Positions 1 through 6,778 of a DNA stretch of 12,728 bases are shown in pieces (within the stretch, counting starts at the first letter, position 1; each line of letters begins with the position of its first letter). Position numbers and translations under genes: made by a program. Source of the stretch: Chloroflexota bacterium. GTDB lineage: Bacteria > Chloroflexota > Anaerolineae > Anaerolineales > Villigracilaceae. The DNA is taken from positions 1-12,728 of the forward strand of contig JAJYOO010000034.1 of assembly GCA_021796155.1 (NCBI GenBank), in the 5' to 3' direction. The notes beneath the pieces are model-generated. The model saw only the letters and a program-made list of their open reading frames with translations, had not been told where the DNA came from and did not search any database.

Positions 1-1778
1 CGAACCACCATAAAACCGCCCACTCAGCGTCGGACGATTTCCTCCAGCCACTTAACACTGGCAAAGCCTATTACAGCCTTGCCGCGGGCAATACCACCAC
101 AGAAGAACCATATCTCATCATTGCCGTGCCGCTGTTTGCGCCTGGCAGCGAAAACACAACGCAATTAAATAACATATTGATTGGCAAGATCAGACTCTCT
201 CAGATAGCGGCTCTGCTGACTCAGATACGACCAGTCGCAGGTGAAACGCTATACGTAACCGATGCGTCTGGAAAAGTGATTGCCCACCAGAATCCTTCAT
301 TCGATTTTAAAAATAAAAGCATCGTTGTGCCGACCGTTGCCGATATCCAGCCCGGTTTGACCAGCACAAGTGCAGTCGTCGCAGTCAACAAGATTCAGCT
401 TGGCAATCAAACATTCAATGTCGTAGCAGAGCAGCCTGCTGATATCGCCTTGGAATTAATGAGCAACATCGTCAGGACGTTGGTCATCGCGATATTGATC
501 GCATTGTTCGTTTCCATCGTGGTCGGTTTTATGGTGGTTCGCTCCATCGTTCTGCCAGTCGAAAAGCTGGCAGTGACAGCCCGGCAGGTTGCCGCAGGCG
601 ACCTCTCCCAGACCACATCCATCCGAAGCGACGATGAAATTGGGACACTGGCAAATACTTTCAACAACATGACTTCGCAGTTGCGTGGTCTGGTGGGATC
701 ATTGGAAAAACGCGTGGCCGAACGTACGGAGGAATTGGAACGCCAGGCATTGCGTATGCGCGCCTCCGCCGAAGTTGCACGCGACGCCGCGTCCGCGCCG
801 GACCTGGACGAACTGTTGGATCGTTCAAGCCGCCTCATCCGTGATCGTTTCAACCTTTATCACACCGGCATCTTCCTTTTGGACGATAAAAAAGAATACG
901 CGATCCTGCGCGCATCGCCTACCGAAGCAGGCGCGCAGATGCTGGAAAGCGGCCATCGCTTGCGCGCGGGAGAACAAGGCATCGTTGGACAAGTAGCTGC
1001 AACAGGCGAACCTCGCATCGCTCTGGACGTTGGAGCGGATGCCGTTTACTTTAGCAATCCCCTGCTCCCGAACACTCACTCCGAAATGGCGCTGCCGCTC
1101 AAAACTGCTGAGGGCATCATCGGCATCTTGGACATTCAAAGCGATCAACCTTCGGCATTCCGTCAGGACGATATCACGATCATGCAAGTGATGGCCGACC
1201 AGCTCGCCACAGCCATCGAGAGAATCCGCCTGTTGCAACAAGTGCAGGCGCAATTACGAGAAATCGAAGGGGCATACGGACGCTTTACACAGGAATCATG
1301 GAAAGGATTGTCGCGGAGCGGGAACCGGGTCAGCGGCTACAAATTCGACAGCGTTCGCTTGCAGCCGGTTATTGATCCGTCAGCAAACGATGGAGTGTCA
1401 GCGGTCATTCCGATCCGCTTGCGCGGGCAAACCATCGGCGCAATCAACGTCCGCTTCCAACATGGACAGCCGCAGGAGAAAACCATCGCGTTGATCGAGC
1501 AAATATCCGACCGTCTTGCTACCGCACTTGAGAATGCCCGCCTGCTCGAGGAAACTCGTCAGCGTGCCGAGCGCGACGCGCTCATCAGCGAAATGACCGG
1601 ACGCTTCCGCTCGACGCTCGACCTTGAATCAGTATTGCGAACCGCGGCTCAAGAACTACAACGTGCCTTCCAATTGCAGGAAGCAGAAGTCCGGCTTAAT
1701 TTACCTGCAACAAAACAGCCGGAACCGGAAAAAGTAATGCAGGAAAAAACTCGTAAGAATGGCAAGCGACGCGAGTGA
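1..1778 (+). CDS. Cache-HAMP-GAF membrane receptor, 5' partial, no output domain
   Basis: The frame is open from base 3 at the left edge to TGA at 1776-1778 (591 visible residues), so the true start lies upstream. A GTG at 126 could serve as a start but would cut the sensor domain. Visible order (numbered from base 3): the distal part of an extracytoplasmic Cache-like sensor (about 1-150, with the typical strand turn 'VTDASGKVIAH'); a membrane helix (about 155-180); HAMP (about 181-235, 'DDEIGTLANTFNNMT'); a coiled coil with 'RVAERTEELE'; a GAF domain (about 263-420) with 'YHTGIFLLD' and 'NPLLPNTHSEM'; a degenerate second GAF-like module (about 425-520, 'IPIRLRGQTIGAI'); and a tail resembling the first helices of another GAF (about 523-560). 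No kinase, MCP, GGDEF/EAL or DNA-binding domain follows. Family knowledge supports membrane sensing; the ligand is unknown. It is the first visible gene of the operon and a paralogue of the next two. Confidence 0.9.
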   Translation, partial: NHHKTAHSASDDFLQPLNTGKAYYSLAAGNTTTEEPYLIIAVPLFAPGSENTTQLNNILIGKIRLSQIAALLTQIRPVAGETLYVTDASGKVIAHQNPSFDFKNKSIVVPTVADIQPGLTSTSAVVAVNKIQLGNQTFNVVAEQPADIALELMSNIVRTLVIAILIALFVSIVVGFMVVRSIVLPVEKLAVTARQVAAGDLSQTTSIRSDDEIGTLANTFNNMTSQLRGLVGSLEKRVAERTEELERQALRMRASAEVARDAASAPDLDELLDRSSRLIRDRFNLYHTGIFLLDDKKEYAILRASPTEAGAQMLESGHRLRAGEQGIVGQVAATGEPRIALDVGADAVYFSNPLLPNTHSEMALPLKTAEGIIGILDIQSDQPSAFRQDDITIMQVMADQLATAIERIRLLQQVQAQLREIEGAYGRFTQESWKGLSRSGNRVSGYKFDSVRLQPVIDPSANDGVSAVIPIRLRGQTIGAINVRFQHGQPQEKTIALIEQISDRLATALENARLLEETRQRAERDALISEMTGRFRSTLDLESVLRTAAQELQRAFQLQEAEVRLNLPATKQPEPEKVMQEKTRKNGKRRE

Positions 1779-1780
1779 GG
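1777..1780 (+). promoter_or_regulatory. Ribosome binding site GAGG deciding the start of the second receptor
   Basis: GAGG overlaps the stop codon of the preceding gene and sits 8 bases before ATG 1789. An in-frame ATG at 1759 lies inside the preceding gene and has no comparable purine run at normal spacing, so 1789 is preferred. Termination on the upstream gene would place ribosomes directly at this site. Confidence 0.55.
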
Positions 1781-1788
1781 TCCCAAAA

Positions 1789-3471
1789 ATGTCTGAGGTA
1801 ACTTTTAGTCAAGCCAGCATGAACCCACGCGAAAGACTCGCAACCACGCGAATGATTCGCTCAATTCTTATCCTGGAAATCATTGGTGTTGCGGGACTGG
1901 CAATATCAGATGAACTCACCTACCATATTTTACGAACAGCATATGCAGCGGCGCCACTGGTCGTTATCTTATTAGTATGTTTATTGCTTATTCAGCGGGG
2001 AATATTATTGCCCGCTCAAATTCTGGTTCCAGTTGGCCCTCTGCTGGTTAGAGACTATCTGGCGTTTGAAGGCGTTGGCATCCACGATGTTTCTCTGATC
2101 GTATTCCCCATTGTCATCGTATTGGCATTTCTGACCCTTGATAGAATCAGCGCGCTTGTAGTCAGTGGTTTGGTCATTCTTTCGACAAGCATTATTACGA
2201 TCATGGGGGGAGCTACACCAACCGCAAATCTTGATGATGCCGTTACCATAGCAATTCTTCTGGCGGCCACTGTGATAATCATCTACATCATTGTGGGCCG
2301 GCTGAATGAGAATATCCAACGCGCATACCTTAACGAGCAGGCACAGATCAAAACCAACATAGCGCTGGAGGAAGAACGCGCAAATCTTGAAACCAGAGTT
2401 AAGGAGCGAACTCAAGCTCTGGAACACCGCGCTGTTCAACTGCGAACCGCTGCCGAGGTTGGAAACGTTGCGGCGTCCATCCGCGATCTGGATTCGCTGC
2501 TCCATCAGACGGTTCGCTTGTTGAGCAATCGTTTTGGTTTTTATCACGCAGGAATTTTCTTATTGGATGAGACTGAAGAATTTGCCGTTCTACGCGCTGC
2601 CAATAGTGAAGGCGGACAGCGAATGCTGCACCGTAACCATAAACTGGAAGTTGGCCGCGTTGGCATCGTCGGTTATGTGGCAAAGACCAGTGAAGCACGC
2701 ATCGCCCTGGACGTTGGGCAGGACGCGGTTTTCTTCAACAATCCTGATTTGCCCGATACGCGCTCCGAAATGTCGCTTCCATTGAATGTGGCTGGCCGCG
2801 TGCTCGGCGTGTTGGACATTCAATCCACACAGTCGCAGGCGTTCACCAAAGAAGATATTGAAATTATGCGAGTGGTGGCTGATCAACTGGCGATTGCAAT
2901 TGAAAACTCGCGCTTGCTCGCTGAAAGTCAGGCTGCCATCGAAGCCACGCGGCGTGCGTATGGCGAGATCGCTGTCGAGGCATGGAAACAGCTTCTTGAA
3001 ACGGAACCCAATCTCGGCTTCGTAAGTACCGGACGCGAGACTCGTCCGCTTGTGCTGGCGAGGGATGACGTAAGTCCCGAAGCATCAGAAGCAGTCTTTC
3101 AGAGTCATCCCGTGACAAGCGCGGACCAGGTCAAATTATTCGCGCCGATTTCCGTCCGCGGGCAATCCATCGGCACATTGCGGCTGGTCAAACCAAATCA
3201 AGAACGCTGGACCGAGAACGAAATCCAAATCGTTCAATCGCTTTCGGATCAATTGAGTGGCGCACTGGAAGGCGCGCGGCTTTTCGATGAAGCACAGCGC
3301 CAGGCAGCTAAAGAACAGATCATCGGCGAGATTACATCCAAGATCAGCGCGTCCATCAACATGCGTAACGTGCTACGGACTGCGGCAGAAGAACTGGGCC
3401 GCGCAATTCCCGGCTCGGAAGTCGTTATTCAATTCCAAAGCGGCAATGAAATCGAGAAACAAGAAAAGTAA
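1789..3471 (+). CDS. Polytopic membrane GAF receptor (about six TM helices), no output domain
   Basis: 560 residues from ATG 1789, chosen for the GAGG at 1777-1780; ATG 1759 would add 10 residues and overlap the upstream gene by 20 bases. Residues about 23-174 form roughly six hydrophobic segments with very short loops (for example 'PLVVILLVCLLLIQ' and 'VTIAILLAATVIIIYIIV'), so sensing probably occurs within the membrane or from short loops. A coiled coil with 'RVKERTQALE' (about 195-214) leads into a GAF domain (about 218-379; 'YHAGIFLLDE', 'FFNNPDLPDTRSEM'). A degenerate GAF-like module follows (about 383-500; 'APISVRGQSIGTL'), then a half-GAF tail ('EITSKISASINMRNVL'). The soluble part is clearly paralogous to both flanking receptors, but the Cache/HAMP front is replaced. 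No catalytic or DNA-binding output is visible. Similar multi-TM fronts occur on histidine kinases of Chloroflexota (recollection, not searched). The ligand cannot be predicted. Confidence 0.88.
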   Translation: MSEVTFSQASMNPRERLATTRMIRSILILEIIGVAGLAISDELTYHILRTAYAAAPLVVILLVCLLLIQRGILLPAQILVPVGPLLVRDYLAFEGVGIHDVSLIVFPIVIVLAFLTLDRISALVVSGLVILSTSIITIMGGATPTANLDDAVTIAILLAATVIIIYIIVGRLNENIQRAYLNEQAQIKTNIALEEERANLETRVKERTQALEHRAVQLRTAAEVGNVAASIRDLDSLLHQTVRLLSNRFGFYHAGIFLLDETEEFAVLRAANSEGGQRMLHRNHKLEVGRVGIVGYVAKTSEARIALDVGQDAVFFNNPDLPDTRSEMSLPLNVAGRVLGVLDIQSTQSQAFTKEDIEIMRVVADQLAIAIENSRLLAESQAAIEATRRAYGEIAVEAWKQLLETEPNLGFVSTGRETRPLVLARDDVSPEASEAVFQSHPVTSADQVKLFAPISVRGQSIGTLRLVKPNQERWTENEIQIVQSLSDQLSGALEGARLFDEAQRQAAKEQIIGEITSKISASINMRNVLRTAAEELGRAIPGSEVVIQFQSGNEIEKQEK

Positions 3472-3476
3472 TCCTT

Positions 3477-5996
3477 ATGAAAAACTTTTCGTCAAAGACT
3501 CCTCCTGCGAAAAATCCGCTCAGTCTCCGTACCCGGTTGATACTTGGCAATGTGATCATCACGTTCCTGGCAGTCACAGGCTTGGGATATTACGTTTACT
3601 ATCGCGCACAGGAGGCAAACACATATCTGGCAACGCAGTTGGCGGCCAGCGTCCGCCAACAAGCTGAGACCCAAATGAACGCAATCAGCACGGAACAAGC
3701 TGCGGCTCTCGACAACTTCTTTGCAACAGCGGCTATGAACATTACCATGATTGGCACAACAACGGGCAATTTGGTCTCACAAGAGTCCAGCCTGAACAAT
3801 GGAGCCTATTGGGATGCAACTAATTCCCTGTATCGTCTATCAAACGGCAGTTGGGATAATTCAAAAACTGATACAGCCTCGGTCTTCATCCCTGCAAAAA
3901 ATGACCTTACGCCTGACCTGATATCCGAGTTGAATACTGTCAGGCAGTTGGATTTTACTGTTCCGACGGTTCTTAAGTCTAACCCAGATGTGGTTGCCGT
4001 CTACTTCGGAGGCATAAACGGGGAGACCATCTACTACCCTAACATTGACCTAGCGTCTGTTGTGCCGCCGGATTTCGATGTGACCCAAAGACCATGGTTC
4101 GTGAACGCGTCACCGTCCCAAGACCCATCTCATCAGGCCGTGTGGTCTGCCCCATATCTGGACGCCGCCAGCCACGGATTGATCGTGACAAGCAGCGCGC
4201 CTGTTTACGATTCGAGCGGGACGTTTCGCGGCGTGGTCGCAATGGACTTCCAACTTAATAAAATTACCGACCTAGTCTCAAGCATCCATGTTGGAACCAC
4301 CGGTTACTCTTTCATGATTGACAAGAATCAAAGATTAATCGCCTTGCCTGAGAGTGGGTACAAAGAATTTGGAATATCCGCCAGCGCGGTTCCTTTAGGA
4401 CAATTGTTGGATCCAACCAAGGTCATAGCGCCCCTGCCCCCTGAATTTTGGCAAATCCTGGGCAAAATGGGGTCAGGACAAAGCGGCTTTGAAACGATCC
4501 AGTTGAATGGCACAGAACATTTCGTTGCGTATCGCGCCGTGCCCAGCATTGGGTACAGTCTTGCGGTCATTGTTCCATCTCAAGAGCTGCTCGCTGGAGC
4601 CGCGGCCGCGCAGGCGCAAATTGCCGAGTCCGCGAGAAATACCATCATCGTGAGCCTGTTCATTGTGATCGCAATCCTGGTCGTCTCTTTGTTGGCTGCG
4701 GTTGGAATCAGCACCCGCCTGATGCAACCATTAAGAATCCTAACGCAAACTGCCGAGGAGATCACAGCCGGCAATCTCGAAGCAACAGCAAAAGTAAATT
4801 CGCGGGATGAAATCGGAACGCTTGCAACAACCTTGAACGCGATGACAACAGGTCTGAAAGAATCGATCCAGTCCCTTGAACAGCGGGTCAAGGAGAGAAC
4901 CGCCGCGCTCGAGGATGCCTCCCAGAATGCGGATCGGCGCGCCCGGCAATTCGAAGCGGTGTCCCAGGCGACGCGCGCAATAAGTTCGATTCGTAATGTC
5001 AACGAGCTATTACCGCTGGTGGCATCGGTGATCAGCGAATATTTCGGCTATTATCACGTCGGCATCTTTCTCAACGATGAGAACAACGAATTTACATATC
5101 TCACAGCAGCCAACAGTGAAGGCGGCAAGCGGATGCTGGAACGCAATCACAACCTGAAGATCGGCTCGCAAGGCATCGTTGGCTATGTTGCCGCGACCAA
5201 TGAAGTCCGCATCGCGCATAAGGTGGGACAAGACGATGTGTTCTTCAATAATCCCGATCTGCCCGAAACAAAATCCGAAGCAGCACTTCCCCTCCGCAGG
5301 GGCAATCAAGTTGTCGGCGTTCTGGATTTGCAAAGCAAAAAAGAATACGCGTTCTCACAGGAAGATATCGAAGTCCTTGCGATTCTGGCCGACCAGGTCA
5401 GTCTCGCCATTGAGAACGTCCGCTCATTTGAGACAACCCAACGTGCTCTCACCGAGGCAGAAGCGCTTTATCGTCAATATCTGCGCCAAGCCTGGAGCCG
5501 ACTACCGCGCGAGCAGCAACTCGCCGGCTTCAAACACACTCCGCGCGGGGCCATGCCATTGGAAAAGCCGCTTGAACTTAATGCGAATGGCGACAATATC
5601 ATCGTTCCAATCAAACTGCGCGGCGAGACGATTGGCGATCTTAGTATTCAAGTTCCACACGGCGCGATGCTGAGTCACGACCAAATGGATTTGATCGAAG
5701 CGGTGGCTGAACGCCTCGCTCTTTCAGCAGAAAACGCCCGATTGTTCGATGAGACCAGCCGACGCGCGGAACGCGAGCGCATGGTGACCGAGATCACGTC
5801 AAAGATTCGGAGCACGAACGATCCCGAAGCAATGATCAAAATCGCGCTAAACGAATTACGCACTGCACTTGGTGCAACACAAGTTCAATTGATCCCGCAG
5901 GCCATCAGCGTTTCGCAAGACCCGGAAAGAAAAATTTTCTCGTCCACGCCAGAGGAGCCGACGGAAAAACTGCGCGGAAATGGAGCGAATAAATGA
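3477..5996 (+). CDS. dCACHE-HAMP-GAF membrane receptor, no output domain
   Basis: 839 residues, complete. ATG 3477 lies 5 bases after the previous stop with only a weak purine run, suggesting translational coupling. Order: TM1 (about 21-41); a large extracytoplasmic double Cache domain (about 42-386); TM2 (about 388-412); HAMP (about 413-470, 'DEIGTLATTLNAMT'); coiled coil 'RVKERTAALE'; GAF (about 515-660; 'YYHVGIFLNDE', 'FFNNPDLPETKSE'); degenerate GAF-like module (about 665-765; 'VPIKLRGETIGDL'); and a half-GAF tail (about 765-806). In the distal Cache pocket, F200, R205, W207, F208, Y227 and D257 fall at spacings close to the amino-acid-binding motif of dCACHE_1 receptors, with two Tyr-to-Phe changes and about four extra residues. 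This makes an amino acid or related small ligand plausible but unproven. No MCP, kinase or cyclase domain follows, so it must act through a partner, plausibly the hybrid kinase at 6747. It overlaps the ParA-like gene by four bases. Confidence 0.93.
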   Translation: MKNFSSKTPPAKNPLSLRTRLILGNVIITFLAVTGLGYYVYYRAQEANTYLATQLAASVRQQAETQMNAISTEQAAALDNFFATAAMNITMIGTTTGNLVSQESSLNNGAYWDATNSLYRLSNGSWDNSKTDTASVFIPAKNDLTPDLISELNTVRQLDFTVPTVLKSNPDVVAVYFGGINGETIYYPNIDLASVVPPDFDVTQRPWFVNASPSQDPSHQAVWSAPYLDAASHGLIVTSSAPVYDSSGTFRGVVAMDFQLNKITDLVSSIHVGTTGYSFMIDKNQRLIALPESGYKEFGISASAVPLGQLLDPTKVIAPLPPEFWQILGKMGSGQSGFETIQLNGTEHFVAYRAVPSIGYSLAVIVPSQELLAGAAAAQAQIAESARNTIIVSLFIVIAILVVSLLAAVGISTRLMQPLRILTQTAEEITAGNLEATAKVNSRDEIGTLATTLNAMTTGLKESIQSLEQRVKERTAALEDASQNADRRARQFEAVSQATRAISSIRNVNELLPLVASVISEYFGYYHVGIFLNDENNEFTYLTAANSEGGKRMLERNHNLKIGSQGIVGYVAATNEVRIAHKVGQDDVFFNNPDLPETKSEAALPLRRGNQVVGVLDLQSKKEYAFSQEDIEVLAILADQVSLAIENVRSFETTQRALTEAEALYRQYLRQAWSRLPREQQLAGFKHTPRGAMPLEKPLELNANGDNIIVPIKLRGETIGDLSIQVPHGAMLSHDQMDLIEAVAERLALSAENARLFDETSRRAERERMVTEITSKIRSTNDPEAMIKIALNELRTALGATQVQLIPQAISVSQDPERKIFSSTPEEPTEKLRGNGANK
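5982..5985 (+). promoter_or_regulatory. Ribosome binding site GGAG for the ParA-like gene
   Basis: GGAG lies 7 bases before ATG 5993, inside the last codons of the upstream receptor. Together with the ATGA stop/start overlap it supports this start and coupled translation of receptor and ATPase. Confidence 0.65.
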
Positions 5997-6778
5997 GCTA
6001 CGTTGTCGCGATCTCAAATGAAAAAGGCGGCGTTGCCAAAACCACGACCACACTTTCATTGGGCGCCGCATTGACCGAGGCCGGGCAAAGAGTCCTGGTT
6101 GTGGATTTGGACCCACAGGCAAATTTGACTCTCGCGCTCGGCATCGAACCCGGCTCCGCGGCTGTGACTTCAAGTCACATCTTGATCGAATCCGCTCCGC
6201 TGATGAGTGCGCGGCTTTCCACTGAGATCGAGCATCTTGACCTCATCCCATCGCACTCGAGCATCGAAAGCGCGGAACAATTCCTTCCGGTGCGAACCCA
6301 TTACACATCCGGATTGAAGCGGGCGATTGACAACGCCTCGCCGCTGCCGTACGACTACATCGTGCTCGACTGCCCGCCATTCCTGGGTGCGATCACAACC
6401 AACGCGCTGAGCGCGGCAGATTTGTTGATCATTCCGACACAGGCAGAATATTTTTCCGCGTACGCGTTACGCAACATGATGGGCGTGATCCGGCGCGTAC
6501 GGCAGGAAAGCAACCCGAATCTTGGTTATCGCATTTTGATCACGCTGCTCGACAAGCGCAACCGCACGCATCGCAACATTCAGGAACAACTTCAAAACAC
6601 ATTCGGCGAAGGACTTTTCAAAACGGTGATCGAAGTAGACACGAAACTTCGCGAGAGTCCGATTGCGGGACTGCCCATTACACGTTACAAACCCGGCGCC
6701 CGTGGTTCCGTCCAATATCGCGAGTTGGCGCAGGAGCTTATGGAATATGTCAAAGAAAAAGACCAACAAACGGCTTGA
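5993..6778 (+). CDS. ParA/Soj-family deviant-Walker ATPase
   Basis: 261 residues, about the length of chromosomal Soj-type proteins without an N-terminal HTH. The deviant Walker A motif 'KGGVAKTTT' gives the signature lysine K11 and P-loop lysine K16. The switch I region is 'VVDLDPQANLT' (D38, D40) and Walker B is 'YIVLDCPP' with D126. The C-terminal part keeps the family pattern 'RESPIAGLPITRYKPGARGS'. Family knowledge: such ATPases dimerise on ATP, usually bind nucleoid DNA nonspecifically, and position plasmids, chromosomes, carboxysomes or receptor clusters with a partner that stimulates hydrolysis. No ParB-like gene or recognisable parS site is in the window. The gene overlaps the receptor upstream by 4 bases (ATGA) and the giant kinase downstream by 32, so all three are probably co-translated. 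The inferred role is spatial organisation of the sensory complex. A housekeeping or plasmid partition role cannot be excluded but fits the setting poorly. Confidence 0.93.
   Translation: MSYVVAISNEKGGVAKTTTTLSLGAALTEAGQRVLVVDLDPQANLTLALGIEPGSAAVTSSHILIESAPLMSARLSTEIEHLDLIPSHSSIESAEQFLPVRTHYTSGLKRAIDNASPLPYDYIVLDCPPFLGAITTNALSAADLLIIPTQAEYFSAYALRNMMGVIRRVRQESNPNLGYRILITLLDKRNRTHRNIQEQLQNTFGEGLFKTVIEVDTKLRESPIAGLPITRYKPGARGSVQYRELAQELMEYVKEKDQQTA
6732..6736 (+). promoter_or_regulatory. Ribosome binding site AGGAG for the giant kinase
   Basis: AGGAG lies 10 bases before ATG 6747, inside the ParA-like coding region. It supports 6747 over the in-frame GTG at 6702 and TTG at 6663 as start, and implies coupling with the ATPase gene. 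Confidence 0.55.

Noticed and set aside
3477..5996. Chemoreceptor (MCP) identity for the dCACHE-HAMP protein
   Set aside because: After HAMP there is a coiled coil and GAF modules; the conserved MCP hairpin tip and methylation helices are absent.
5993..6778. Plasmid or chromosome partition locus (parAB)
   Set aside because: No ParB-like gene or recognisable parS-type palindrome is visible, and the gene is embedded by overlaps between a receptor and a kinase. Not excluded, but not supported.
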